Notes: generated by a model not told the origin, from the sequence alone. Counted from the first letter of the stretch, positions 16,931-25,533 are shown. The stretch: 64,000 nucleotides of DNA from Holosporaceae bacterium 'Namur' (GCA_014116815.1 JACGYV010000007.1:1-64000); one strand, 5' to 3'. Made by a program: numbers and translations.

Positions 16931-17869
16931 TTATTCTTTGCTTAAAGGATGGTTTTCAAAAATTAGTTTTTTAGCAGCTTCACTTAGTACTTTCGTATAA
17001 ATTTGTGTGGAGGAAATATCGGAATGCCCGAGTAGTTCCTGTACCACTCTTAAGTTAGCCCCGTTTTCCAATAAATGACTGGCAAATGAATGCCTGATTT
17101 TATGCGGTGAAAGTTTTTTCGGATCAACGCCTGAATTAACGGCAAGTTCTTTTAAAAGTTGTCCGAATCTTTGCCGGGTAATATGGCTTACTTTGCCGCT
17201 CTTTTCCAGAGAAGGGAAAAGCCAATCAGTACTAACATTTTTTTTAAAAATACTAAGTCTTATTTTGAGATATTTATTTAATGCTTCTACAGCTTGATCG
17301 TTTAAAATAACCAGTCTTTCTTTACCGCCTTTACCTTTAATAATCATAAACTGCTCGATTCCGGCTGAGCTTTTTTGCAAAGACTGCATTTTTAAGCTAA
17401 CCAGTTCAGTAATTCTAAGTCCCGTAGAATATAAAATTTCAAGCATGGCATTTAGCCTCAAGCCTTCCGCCGAAGTATCGAGGCAAGAAGTATTGATTAG
17501 TATCGTCATATCCTCCTGGCTCAAAGCTTTAGGCAAACTGTGATCTTTTTTCGGCATTTCCAGATCAAGAGTAATATTTTGTGTAATAAGCTTTTCTTCT
17601 ACCAGAAATTGAAAAAACTGCCTTAGTGCTGAAATTTTACGCCTGACGGTTTTACTTGCCAAATGTTTTTCGCTTAAAGAAATAATATATCTATTTAATA
17701 TTTTAGGATCACAGCTAAAGAGTGAGCAACCGGTCGTTTCTAAAAATCTTATAAAATAAATTAAATCCGTTTTATAAGAAAGAATTGTGTTTTTAGAAGC
17801 ATTTCTTTCGGCCGAAAGCATCTCAAGAAAATTTTCTATATAAGTAAAAGGTTGTAGGTTATTATTCAT
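16931..17869 (-). CDS. xerD: Site-specific tyrosine recombinase XerD
   Basis: XerD acts with XerC at the dif site to resolve chromosome dimers during division. The 312-residue sequence has the N-terminal SAM-like core-binding domain (ERNASKNTILSYKTDL, about 21-36) and the catalytic domain with all expected residues: R152 (STGLRITEL), K178 or K180 (IKGKGGKERL), H256 and R259 (SPHKIRHSF), H282 (LLGHSDIS) and the nucleophile Y291 (TQIYTKV). The ending FENHPL is typical of XerD and not XerC. The start overlaps a small upstream ORF by 4 bp. No adjacent phage genes suggest an integrase role, so the housekeeping call is preferred. Confidence 0.92.
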   Translation of the reverse strand: MNNNLQPFTYIENFLEMLSAERNASKNTILSYKTDLIYFIRFLETTGCSLFSCDPKILNRYIISLSEKHLASKTVRRKISALRQFFQFLVEEKLITQNITLDLEMPKKDHSLPKALSQEDMTILINTSCLDTSAEGLRLNAMLEILYSTGLRITELVSLKMQSLQKSSAGIEQFMIIKGKGGKERLVILNDQAVEALNKYLKIRLSIFKKNVSTDWLFPSLEKSGKVSHITRQRFGQLLKELAVNSGVDPKKLSPHKIRHSFASHLLENGANLRVVQELLGHSDISSTQIYTKVLSEAAKKLIFENHPLSKE

Positions 17870-18003
17870 TTCGGTTGATTATTAATTTCTATTTCTTTTA
17901 TTTGTGGATTTGGTTCAATATTTTTAGTAGAAATGAAAACCAAAATGATTAACAATACAAAAAGTAGGGCTTTTAATATTGTTCTTAAAAAAATTTTTAG
18001 CAT
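17866..18003 (-). CDS. Small predicted membrane protein upstream of xerD
   Basis: A 45-codon frame starts at ATG 18001-18003 and ends at TGA 17866-17868, overlapping the xerD start codon as ATGA. This is the classic arrangement of translationally coupled genes. The product has a basic N-terminus, one hydrophobic helix (ILKALLFVLLIILVFIST) and a polar tail, i.e. a single-span membrane protein. There is no good Shine-Dalgarno before its ATG and no known family, so the call rests on the 4-bp overlap and the clean membrane-protein composition. Confidence 0.4.
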   Translation of the reverse strand: MLKIFLRTILKALLFVLLIILVFISTKNIEPNPQIKEIEINNQPK

Positions 18004-18078
18004 AGGAGTATTGAATAAAACATGTTATGGCATTTTTTGTATTATGCAATTTTCAACATGTAAGTTCAATAAAAACAT

Positions 18079-20412
18079 ATGGATTTATTAATAGTAGAAT
18101 CACCGGCTAAAGCCAAGACTTTAGGTAAATATTTAGGCAAAGATTTCAGTGTACTCTCTTCTTACGGTCATGTACGCTCGCTTCCTTCGGAATCCGGCTC
18201 AGTCGATCCGGATAAAGAATTCGCCATGCACTATGAAGTGATGAGCAGATCAGCAAAGCATGTCGAAGCAATAGTGAAAAAGGTAAAAGACGTAGATACC
18301 GTCTACTTAGCTACTGATCCTGATCGAGAAGGTGAAGCGATTTCTTGGCATATACTTGAGATTCTTAAAAAGAAAAAAGCTTTGAAGCCTACAAGCAAGG
18401 TTAAAAGGGTAGTATTCCATGAGATTACCAAGAAAGCTGTTTTAGATGCGGTTTCTAATCCTCGTGATATTGATATGAGCTTGGTTGATGCTCAACAAGC
18501 AAGGCTAGCGTTGGATTATTTGGTAGGGTTCACTCTTTCTCCCGTACTATGGAGAAAATTACCCGGTAGTCGTTCAGCCGGCAGAGTTCAATCGGTCGCG
18601 CTTAGGTTAATAGTTGAAAGGGAAGAAGAGGTTGAACGTTTTAAAACTCAAGAGTATTGGTCGATTGAAGCTGAGTTTGGAAATAAAAAAAACGAAACTT
18701 TTCCGGCAACCCTTGTAGAATATAAAGGTGAGAAGTTAGAAAAGCTAACTATTGAGAACAAGGAAACAGCATATAATATAATTGATGTATTAAATAAAAA
18801 GCATTATAGCATCAGCGAAATTGAGAAGAAAAAATCAACCAGAAACCCGAGCCCGCCGTTTACTACATCAACCTTAATTCAGGAAGCTGCAAGAAAGTTC
18901 GGGTTTTCGGCAAAAAAGACTTCGATGGTCGCGCAAAAACTATATGAAGGGATAGAGATTGCCGGTGAGGCTAAAGGGCTTATTACCTATATGAGAACTG
19001 ATTCGGTAAATTTATCTGATGAAGCAGTTACGGATATTAGGGGGGAAATTGAAAAGAGTTTCGGTAAAAATTATATCCCGAGTGCCGCACGTTTTTATAA
19101 AACGAAAAGTAAAAATGCACAAGAAGCTCATGAAGCGATCAGACCGACAAATATTACATTAAAGCCTAGTGAGATAAGGCAATATTTGGAAACGGATTTT
19201 TATAAACTTTATGAACTGATTTGGAAACGAACGATAGCATGCCAAATGCGAAGTGCGGAGTTGGATGTTACAAGTGTTATTGTTAAAGATGATGATAAGA
19301 TCGGTACATTTCGTGCATCCGGCTCAATAATCACTTTTGATGGGTTCCTTAAAGTTTATCGGGAAGATAAAGATGATGAAGATGAGGAGAAAACAAATTT
19401 ATTACCGAATTTAAAACAAGGTGAGGATTTAAATTTAGAAAATCTTAACGGAGAGCAGCATTTTACCCAACCGCCGCCAAGATATACCGAAGCAAGCTTA
19501 GTTAAAAAGCTGGAAGAGTTGGGTATCGGCAGACCTTCAACTTATCCGAGCATTCTTTCGATTTTACAGGAGAGAAATTATGTAGTGCTTGAAAAGAAAA
19601 GGTTCATGCCTGAAGTTAGAGGAAGGATTGTAAGTGCATTTTTAGTATTAAATTTTGCTAAATATGTAGAGTATGGTTTTACGGCAAATCTGGAAAATGC
19701 CCTTGATGACGTGGCAAATGGAGAGAAACTTTGGAAAGCGGTACTTAAAGAGTTTTGGAGTGAATTTAAGCCTAAGACCGAAGAAGTATTAAAATATAAA
19801 AATCAAGATGTGCTGGCCAGTTTAGAAAACCATTTAAGAGGGTTCTTATTTCCTGATTCTTCCGATGAAGTCAAATGCCCGAAATGCAGCAACGGGACTT
19901 TGCACCTAAGGCTAGGTTCCTTCGGTTCATTTATCGGATGCAGTAATTATCCGCAATGTGATTATATACAGAACTTAGGCGCTTCCGGTAATCAGCAGGA
20001 AGGAGATGAAGGTAAAGATGAAAAGATTAAGGCTGAGGCACCTCAAGTTATCGGTATTGACGAGAAGAGCGGTAAAGAAATTTTTCTTAAAAAAGGTCCT
20101 TACGGGCATTATCTTCAAATTGGTGAAGATAGCCTTAAAAAAAGAGTTTCATTACCGAAAATGTTCTCACCCGAAAATGTAGATTTAAAAATAGCGGAAT
20201 TTCTTTTCAGTTTGCCGAAAATTCTAGGTAAACATCCAGAAACTGGAGAGGAGATAAAATTAGGTATCGGTAAGTTCGGTCCTTATGTTCAGAGGGGAAA
20301 AAATTTTACTTCCGTAAAAGAGAAAAATTTAATGGAAATCGATCTGCCTCAAGCTCTGGATATAATATCAGCAAACGCTAATAAACCTAAAAAAACCTTT
20401 AAGAAGAAATGA
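18079..20412 (+). CDS. topA: DNA topoisomerase I
   Basis: TopA is a type IA topoisomerase that relaxes negative supercoils. The 777-residue protein starts with the TOPRIM domain (LLIVESPAKAKTLGKYLG; acidic triad D80, D82, E84 in ATDPDREGE). It has the core SRSAGRVQSVALRL near 164-177 and the catalytic tyrosine Y304 in LITYMRTDS. A single clear C4 zinc ribbon begins at C600 (CPKCSNG and GCSNYPQCDY), followed by alphaproteobacterial-type C-terminal modules (KKGPYGHYLQIG, IGKFGPYVQRG) and a Lys-rich tail. The gamma carbonic anhydrase gene starts 1 bp later, so they form an operon. Confidence 0.96.
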   Translation: MDLLIVESPAKAKTLGKYLGKDFSVLSSYGHVRSLPSESGSVDPDKEFAMHYEVMSRSAKHVEAIVKKVKDVDTVYLATDPDREGEAISWHILEILKKKKALKPTSKVKRVVFHEITKKAVLDAVSNPRDIDMSLVDAQQARLALDYLVGFTLSPVLWRKLPGSRSAGRVQSVALRLIVEREEEVERFKTQEYWSIEAEFGNKKNETFPATLVEYKGEKLEKLTIENKETAYNIIDVLNKKHYSISEIEKKKSTRNPSPPFTTSTLIQEAARKFGFSAKKTSMVAQKLYEGIEIAGEAKGLITYMRTDSVNLSDEAVTDIRGEIEKSFGKNYIPSAARFYKTKSKNAQEAHEAIRPTNITLKPSEIRQYLETDFYKLYELIWKRTIACQMRSAELDVTSVIVKDDDKIGTFRASGSIITFDGFLKVYREDKDDEDEEKTNLLPNLKQGEDLNLENLNGEQHFTQPPPRYTEASLVKKLEELGIGRPSTYPSILSILQERNYVVLEKKRFMPEVRGRIVSAFLVLNFAKYVEYGFTANLENALDDVANGEKLWKAVLKEFWSEFKPKTEEVLKYKNQDVLASLENHLRGFLFPDSSDEVKCPKCSNGTLHLRLGSFGSFIGCSNYPQCDYIQNLGASGNQQEGDEGKDEKIKAEAPQVIGIDEKSGKEIFLKKGPYGHYLQIGEDSLKKRVSLPKMFSPENVDLKIAEFLFSLPKILGKHPETGEEIKLGIGKFGPYVQRGKNFTSVKEKNLMEIDLPQALDIISANANKPKKTFKKK

Positions 20413-20413
20413 T

Positions 20414-20929
20414 ATGGCTATAATACTTCCTTATAAAGATAAATATCCTAAGATTGCTCCTAACGCTTTCATTGCGGAAAACGCGGTTATTATCGGAGAT
20501 GTGGAAATAGGAGCAGAGGCTAGCATATGGTTTAATTGCGTTTTAAGGGGTGATGTAAACTATATTAGGGTAGGAGAGGGAAGTAATATACAAGACGGGA
20601 CAATTGTGCATGTTAACCGCCGTGAAGGGCCTGCGATTATCGGGAAAGGGGTGACTGTCGGCCATAGCGCATTACTGCATGCATGCCGACTTGAAGATTA
20701 TAGTTTTATCGGTATGGGAGCAAAAGTTATTGATTATGTAACGGTAAAAACTAATGCTATGGTTGGAGCGGGAAGCTTAGTTCCTCCGAAGAAGGTGGTC
20801 AATACCGGAGAGCTTTGGACAGGGGTGCCGGCAAAGCTCCACCGCTTGCTTACGCAGGATGAAATTAATTTTATTAAAACTTCTGAACAAAATTATAAAA
20901 ATTTAGCATTTGAGTATTTAAATGCTTGA
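20414..20929 (+). CDS. Gamma-carbonic anhydrase family protein
   Basis: The 171-residue product is a left-handed beta-helix built of hexapeptide repeats (NAVIIGDVEIGAEASIWF, GKGVTVGHSALLHAC). The three zinc-binding histidines of the family are at H66, H84 and H89. NVRGD-like LRGDVNYIRVGEGSNIQDG is also conserved. Family members include true carbonic anhydrases, the mitochondrial complex I gamma-CA subunits and enzymes of unknown activity such as YrdA/PaaY; the substrate cannot be settled here. It is coupled to topA with almost no gap. Confidence 0.88.
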   Translation: MAIILPYKDKYPKIAPNAFIAENAVIIGDVEIGAEASIWFNCVLRGDVNYIRVGEGSNIQDGTIVHVNRREGPAIIGKGVTVGHSALLHACRLEDYSFIGMGAKVIDYVTVKTNAMVGAGSLVPPKKVVNTGELWTGVPAKLHRLLTQDEINFIKTSEQNYKNLAFEYLNA

Positions 20930-21097
20930 TAAAAACAACGTTAATATATATTCATAAATCTCTTTCAAGGGAGGTGTTATCCCGCTTACAGAGGAAAAAA
21001 TATTTTAGGATTAGTTAAAAAATCGCTTGCCATAAAATTCTTACTACAATAAGGTCATACATGTGACTTTAATTAACCATAAAACGAGGGTAAAACT

Positions 21098-21373
21098 GTG
21101 AATAAGTCGGAATTCATTGCTGCGATTGCAGATGAATTAAAATCTACAAAAGCTGATGCATCAAGAGCTATTGATGCTGTGTTGGAAGTTGTAAAGCAGA
21201 CGCTTAAAAAAGGTGAGGATCTAAGATTAGTCGGATTCGGAACTTTTAAAATATCTGATGTTCCTGCTAAGGAAGTAAGAAATCCGCAAAATGGGCAAAA
21301 AATTAAAGTTCCTGCTTCCAAGCGTCCTAAATTTGTTGCCGGTAAGGATCTTAAAAAAGCTGTAAATTCATAG
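21098..21373 (+). CDS. hup: HU-family DNA-binding protein
   Basis: HU is a dimeric nucleoid protein that bends DNA. The 91-residue length is standard. The signature GFGTFKISDVPAKEVRNPQNGQ is seen in two adjoining parts, with the DNA-intercalating arm (RNPQNG) followed by IKVPASKRPKFVAGKDLKKAV. The start is GTG at 21098, supported by GAGGG 7 nt upstream; no ATG fits the family's N-terminus (MNKSEFI). The 168-bp region upstream is a stand-alone leader, so it is likely transcribed from its own promoter, though I could not assign convincing boxes. Confidence 0.95.
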   Translation: MNKSEFIAAIADELKSTKADASRAIDAVLEVVKQTLKKGEDLRLVGFGTFKISDVPAKEVRNPQNGQKIKVPASKRPKFVAGKDLKKAVNS

Positions 21374-21438
21374 GATTTTTTTAATTCTATTGCTTATTGA
21401 TGAGCTCTCAGTTTAATTGCTGCGGGCTTATTTCTTAA

Positions 21439-22080
21439 TTAATATCTACTCAACGCCGAAGACTTTTCATGCGGGATAGATAGCGAGCTCCCTGCTTTTT
21501 TAAAGCTCTCCGATAAAGATTGAAGAGAAGCGGTCACATTTTGTTCTTCGATATTAAAAATGGAAGAGCTTTGCTTCCAACATAGGATACTGATCATGTT
21601 AGAATCATGGGAGCTGAAAGCTATCAAAAGTTCCTTGGTTCTTTTTAAAATATGAGTAGTGGTATCATTTATAAAATCATTATCGGGTTCCGGTGCATGT
21701 TTTATCTTATGAGAGATTTCAGAAATACTTACTACAAAGTGTTGAATATAAGCATAATTTTGAGATTGCTCTTTTTCAAATTGAGATAAATAAGTGTTCG
21801 GAGAGCCGGACTTTATATTATCTTGAGTAATATTTCTTTCAACTAGAGATTTTAATAATTCATATTGAAAATCGACTAGTATATTTTGTTCATTTAAAAA
21901 TTGGTTTATAGCATCGCATATTTTTTCTCCAAGAAAATTTCCCGGGCTTTCTAAAGAAAATTTGCTTGTGGTTTCAGTATTATGATATTTATTATAAGTT
22001 TCATATATAGCATCGCAAATCGCCTTACTGAGCTTAAAAGCGGAGCTTGGGTTTTTTATAAAGTTAATGCTACTTTTCAT
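21439..22080 (-). CDS. Hypothetical protein
   Basis: This 213-residue protein has no recognised family, signal peptide or membrane span. It is polar, Ser/Asn/Lys-rich and mostly helical by eye (AFKLSKAICDAIYETYNKYH, INQFLNEQNILVDFQYELLKSLVE). Two near-identical phrases, KAICDAIYETYN and EKICDAINQFLN at about 19 and 53, suggest a short internal duplication. The C-terminus is Ser-rich (ESFKKAGSSLSIPHEKSS). The gene is flanked by long AT-rich spacers, in keeping with a monocistronic lineage-specific gene. Confidence 0.55.
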   Translation of the reverse strand: MKSSINFIKNPSSAFKLSKAICDAIYETYNKYHNTETTSKFSLESPGNFLGEKICDAINQFLNEQNILVDFQYELLKSLVERNITQDNIKSGSPNTYLSQFEKEQSQNYAYIQHFVVSISEISHKIKHAPEPDNDFINDTTTHILKRTKELLIAFSSHDSNMISILCWKQSSSIFNIEEQNVTASLQSLSESFKKAGSSLSIPHEKSSALSRY

Positions 22081-22418
22081 AAAATAATTGTAATTTAACT
22101 ATATGATATTTATTTATAAATTATGTTTAATATTATAGTTTATTTATTGTCAAACTAAAAGTTTTTAGGTTTAAATAAATCATTTAAAAATAATTAAAAC
22201 CTCTATAAAAGTATATCATATCAATTACCTTGTTTAACGTTGGGCTATTACTAATTATTATATAAACTACTTATTATTTACTAATAATTATAAGGTTAAG
22301 TTAGTTAAATTAATGTGTAATCATTTGGAAATATATTAATTTTTAATGCATCAACAAAATTTTTCAATATTACCCTTGCTAAATAAAAATTAAACAGTAT
22401 AATTTTCAAAATTTTTAT
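22081..22418. other. AT-rich intergenic region between divergent genes
   Basis: These 338 bp lie between two divergent genes and must hold both promoters. The sequence is extremely AT-rich. One 9-bp inverted repeat (TAATTATTA at about 22252 with TAATAATTA at about 22283) is visible, but such matches are expected by chance at this composition. No tRNA, ORF or clear promoter pair stands out. Confidence 0.5.
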
Positions 22419-23387
22419 ATGGTTGAGAGTATGTATAAGTACTATGCGGTATTAGGAATGTGCTTCATGATAATCAACAATATAGCACTTGCTTCGTTGG
22501 ATATTTGTGCAAAAATACTTACTCAATCAATAACCCCTGCTCAAATAGTTTTTGCTTATAAATTAATACTTTTTATTGTTACCTTGCCTTGGGTGTTATT
22601 TAAAGGGCTCCAGCTACTAAAAACTTCTGAAATAAAAATTCACTTTCTACGCAGCTTTTTTAGTGTGCTTGGGGGAATTTGTTTTTATAAAGGTTTAGAA
22701 AATATAAAAGTTGCCGATGCTGCTGCGCTTGAAAATTTGCAATATATTATTCTTGCGATTATCGGAATGGCTTTTTTTAATGAGGGATGGTCTAAAACGA
22801 AAATAATTTCAATCATGTTAGGGTTTATAGGGGCAATAATTATCGTAAACCCTCAGCTTTTTACTTCTTCTGAATACCAATTAAATATTAATAGTTATTA
22901 TGTTTATACTATTTTAGCCATAATTTTTTGGTCTATGAATAGTGTAACCGTAAAACTTTTAGGAAGAACCGAGAAAAACCGTACTCAGTTGTTTTATTTA
23001 CTTCTATTCGCGCTCATGTGGTCATTGCCCGGTGCTATCTTAAAATTTGATGATATTTATCTATATGGAGTTAAGTTACCGATTATTCCTAACGGGTTTA
23101 TTGACTTTTCCGCGTTTAATCTTAAATGGGTTCATTTAAAGTATATTGTTATTATGGCTCTATTTTACTTTGTGCATAGTTTAGCTTACTTTAATGCTTT
23201 AAAAAGAGATATCTCGGTAGTCGCACCGTTTCGATACAGTAAATTGATCTTTAGCGGAATTGCAGGTTATATGGTGTTTGGTGAAGTACCTAATAATATG
23301 CAGTACTTAGGTTATCTGTTAATTATGCTTTCCGGATTTATGTTGATTAGAAGGGAAGTGAAGAATATGAAAAGAGCTAGAAGCTAG
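22419..23387 (+). CDS. EamA/DMT-family transporter (Sam-like)
   Basis: A 322-residue integral membrane protein with about ten hydrophobic helices and two EamA repeats: the first with LRSFFSVLGGICFYKGLENI and ADAAALENLQYIILAIIGM, the second with TILAIIFWSMNSVTVKLLGR and AYFNALKRDISVVAPFRYSKLIFSG. This drug/metabolite transporter group includes the S-adenosylmethionine importer of Rickettsia. Endosymbionts use such carriers to import host metabolites. The substrate cannot be read from sequence. The gene ends in a 4-bp convergent overlap with recO. Confidence 0.85.
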   Translation: MVESMYKYYAVLGMCFMIINNIALASLDICAKILTQSITPAQIVFAYKLILFIVTLPWVLFKGLQLLKTSEIKIHFLRSFFSVLGGICFYKGLENIKVADAAALENLQYIILAIIGMAFFNEGWSKTKIISIMLGFIGAIIIVNPQLFTSSEYQLNINSYYVYTILAIIFWSMNSVTVKLLGRTEKNRTQLFYLLLFALMWSLPGAILKFDDIYLYGVKLPIIPNGFIDFSAFNLKWVHLKYIVIMALFYFVHSLAYFNALKRDISVVAPFRYSKLIFSGIAGYMVFGEVPNNMQYLGYLLIMLSGFMLIRREVKNMKRARS

Positions 23388-24124
23388 CTTAATTGCAAAA
23401 TATATTCCTGCAACAATCTTCTGGCTAGCGGCAAAGGTTTAACAAAAGGCTTTAATAAATGTTTTTCAAGAAAATAAAGTGAAATTTTATAGGCTTCTTT
23501 CAGGTCATTTATTACATAATCATTTGTTTCCCCGGTAAGCAAAAATTTCGGAAGTTTAAAAAGTTTATTTTCATAAGGTTTACCGATTTCTAAGCTTACG
23601 GCTGAAGCGGATTTCGGAGAAATATAAGTTAAGTTTTCCGTACTGTTAGTTACCACGCATTTACTTAAATCCAGGCCAAACCCTGAATTACCCAGTAGTT
23701 CGAAAACTTCGAATTTGATATAATCAGCTAATATTCCAAGCTTATCATCCTGATAATCTTCTATAATATTAAGTAAATCTTCAAGTGAGGAAAACAAAGT
23801 ATCGTGAGACTCTTTTTCAGCTACTAAAATATTAATTAGGTTTACTGCCGAATCTAAAATTAAAACCGGTAACTTTTTACCTGAAATAAGTGAAGCAGTA
23901 TTTTTAACATTTTCAAAATTTAAAAAACCCAAATGTTCTTCAAGGCGTGCTTGCCACTTAGCTTGAATTAAGTTACCTACAATCGGTTCTTGAATATGCT
24001 TAGCTTTTCTTGTTTTATGCAATCCTGCAATTAAACCGGAATGCTCAAGTAAACACTTTATTATAAAACTACTTTCTTGGAATTTTCTTACTGAAATAAT
24101 AATCCCTTTCTCTTCAATTAACAT
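23384..24124 (-). CDS. recO: DNA repair protein RecO
   Basis: RecO mediates RecA loading in the RecFOR recombination pathway and anneals single strands. The 246-residue protein starts MLIEEKGIIISVRKFQESSFI, the family's OB-fold beginning, and continues GLIAGLHKTRKAKH, matching the conserved basic segment. The helical C-terminal half contains DLSKCVVTNSTENLTYISPKSAS in the position of the family's zinc-finger loop, with only one cysteine retained; loss of the zinc ligands is common in alphaproteobacteria. It converges on the DMT transporter with a 4-bp overlap. Confidence 0.88.
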   Translation of the reverse strand: MLIEEKGIIISVRKFQESSFIIKCLLEHSGLIAGLHKTRKAKHIQEPIVGNLIQAKWQARLEEHLGFLNFENVKNTASLISGKKLPVLILDSAVNLINILVAEKESHDTLFSSLEDLLNIIEDYQDDKLGILADYIKFEVFELLGNSGFGLDLSKCVVTNSTENLTYISPKSASAVSLEIGKPYENKLFKLPKFLLTGETNDYVINDLKEAYKISLYFLEKHLLKPFVKPLPLARRLLQEYILQLS

Positions 24125-24219
24125 ACATTTCCAATTTTAGTAAAATTATTACACACTGAAAATTCAATATCTCCGAATATAGAGTGATCAAAACATCAAC
24201 TATAAATTAATAGTGATTT

Positions 24220-24402
24220 TTATTTTCTATGATTCTTATCTTTTGAATCATTCCGGTTATTATCTTCGGTATCAAATAAAATACGTTCGGCAGCGCCTTT
24301 CATATCGTCATATTGTTTAGATCTGATCGCCCATATAAGTGCAATCAGTCCGATCAAACTAAATATAACGGTAAACGGTACTAAGTAAATCAATACATCC
24401 AT
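24220..24402 (-). CDS. ccoS: cbb3-type cytochrome oxidase assembly protein CcoS
   Basis: This 60-residue single-span protein begins MDVLIYLVPFTVIFSLIGLIA and continues ALIWAIRSKQYDDMKGAAERILFD. That helix followed by the W-x-x-x-S/G-Q-YDD-x-x-GAA-x-RILFD motif is the CcoS signature. CcoS is needed to insert the cofactors of cbb3-type cytochrome oxidase. Its ATG directly follows the nusB stop, so it is co-transcribed with ribH-nusB. No other cco or fix gene is in the window; the presence of the oxidase elsewhere in the genome is inference. Confidence 0.85.
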   Translation of the reverse strand: MDVLIYLVPFTVIFSLIGLIALIWAIRSKQYDDMKGAAERILFDTEDNNRNDSKDKNHRK

Positions 24403-24894
24403 CTATAAATTTTCCTTGGAAACTTTGTCAAGCACGGTATTAATAAATCCTACTTCTCCTTCATGATTGAAAAGTTTGGCAATATCAAGGTATTCATTAA
24501 TAATTATTGATTTATCCAAGTCATTTGTATTAATAAGCTCATAGATGCCAAGCCTGATAACATTTTTTACCAATTTAGGTAACCGCTCAACTTTCCAGTC
24601 ATGAGCCAAATAAAGAGAGGTGTTATGATCCAGGTCTTTTAAGCTGGCGATAGCCCCTTTAATCATGTGTATCAGATACTTTTTATCAATCGGATCTTTC
24701 TTGGTCGAATCTAAAAGATCAAAATTATTAATCGATGCAACATCGATTATCAATTGGTTAATATCTACTGAGTCAAGATGATAAAGCCAAGTTTCATAAG
24801 CATATATACATTGAATTGCTAGAATCCTTGAATTTCTTTTTGCTCTAATTTTGGAAGAATAAAATTTAGTTTTTGTATCCACTGCCTGAGTCAT
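24403..24894 (-). CDS. nusB: Transcription antitermination factor NusB
   Basis: NusB, with NusE (S10), nucleates antitermination complexes on rRNA operons. The 163-residue helical protein has the expected start (SSKIRAKRNSRILAIQCIYAYE), HDWKVERLPKLVKNVIRLGIYEL near 115-138 (seen in pieces) and IINEYLDIAKLFNHEGEVGFINTVLDKV at the C-terminus. The start overlaps the end of ribH by 29 bp, typical of the conserved ribH-nusB linkage, implying translational coupling. ccoS follows without a gap. Confidence 0.93.
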   Translation of the reverse strand: MTQAVDTKTKFYSSKIRAKRNSRILAIQCIYAYETWLYHLDSVDINQLIIDVASINNFDLLDSTKKDPIDKKYLIHMIKGAIASLKDLDHNTSLYLAHDWKVERLPKLVKNVIRLGIYELINTNDLDKSIIINEYLDIAKLFNHEGEVGFINTVLDKVSKENL

Positions 24895-25312
24895 TATGAA
24901 AAGATTGATAGAGGTTTTTTATTTTAATTAGCTCCAAACAGCATGCGGCAGCTTGCTTACCTATAGCGCTCGCTTGTTCTAACGCTTGAGCTTCATTTTC
25001 TACCATGAATATCCCAAATCCGATCGGTAATGAAAAATGGATGGATATATCGTTAACACCGCGAGCACATTCCTGATAAATTGTATTTAGAGTAATGCTT
25101 TCTTGGCCGATAAGGCTACCGACAACAATAGCTCCGTCGTAATCAAACGCATCTAAGGCTATGCTTACCGCTGCAGGAATTTCAAATATACCTGAGACTT
25201 GAACCCTTTCATATTCAATTCCGTTTTGTTCTAATACGAATCTGACCGCGCCGGATAAGGCGTCAGCGGTATCAGGGTGTAATGTCGCCTCCACAATTAG
25301 CACTTTGTTCAT
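24866..25312 (-). CDS. ribH: 6,7-dimethyl-8-ribityllumazine synthase-like protein (RibH), atypical active site
   Basis: Lumazine synthase makes the direct precursor of riboflavin. The 148-residue length, the phrase VSGIFEIPAAVSIAL (normally GSFEIP) and the IGFGIFMVENEAQALEQA region fit the family, as does the position before nusB. The catalytic loop, usually RG-[AE]-T-x-H, reads GQESIT at about 69-74, so the catalytic His is replaced by Thr. The phosphate-binding Arg normally found in ERAG is Gln here (EQAS). This could be a drifted enzyme or a non-catalytic paralogue. The C-terminal KIKNLYQSFHND is close to the family ending. Confidence 0.8.
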   Translation of the reverse strand: MNKVLIVEATLHPDTADALSGAVRFVLEQNGIEYERVQVSGIFEIPAAVSIALDAFDYDGAIVVGSLIGQESITLNTIYQECARGVNDISIHFSLPIGFGIFMVENEAQALEQASAIGKQAAACCLELIKIKNLYQSFHNDSGSGYKN

Positions 25313-25343
25313 TTCTTATCCTTTAGAGTTAGGGTTTTAAGAT

Positions 25344-25428
25344 TGGTACGGAGGGTGGGACTTGAACCCACACGTCTAAAGACACTAGATCCTAAGTCTA
25401 GCGCGTCTACCAATTCCGCCACATCCGC
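25344..25428 (-). tRNA. tRNA-Leu (TAG)
   Basis: The minus strand folds into an 85-nt class II tRNA. It has D-arm GGCGGAATTGGTAGACGC, anticodon stem CTAGA/TCTAG with loop CTTAGGA (anticodon TAG), a long variable arm, T-loop GGTTCAAGTCC, and an encoded CCA at 25344-25346. The acceptor stem contains a G-T pair and one T-C mismatch. Confidence 0.93.
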
Positions 25429-25450
25429 ACATTTTGCACAAAGAGAAATA

Positions 25451-25478
25451 TTGCAAAATATTAGTTCTCGTATATAAA
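25451..25478 (+). promoter_or_regulatory. Promoter candidate for the ferredoxin gene
   Basis: TTGCAA (25451-25456) and TATAAA (25473-25478) are separated by 16 bp and lie 55 bp upstream of the ferredoxin ATG. Both boxes are close to the sigma-70 consensus. Confidence 0.5.
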
Positions 25479-25533
25479 CTAAAAGAGTTTACATTTCAAG
25501 ATATAAAAAAACAAGTCTTAAGGTTTTGAGAAG

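Noticed and set aside
16931..17869. Phage or island integrase instead of XerD
   Set aside because: No island genes or attachment repeats are adjacent, and the length, motif spacing and HPL ending fit housekeeping XerD.
21020..21055. Promoter TTGCCA/TACAAT before the HU gene
   Set aside because: The two boxes are only 12 bp apart, too close for a sigma-70 promoter.
22240..22310. Inverted repeat in the spacer before the DMT transporter
   Set aside because: Only 9 bp of pure A/T; expected by chance at this base composition.
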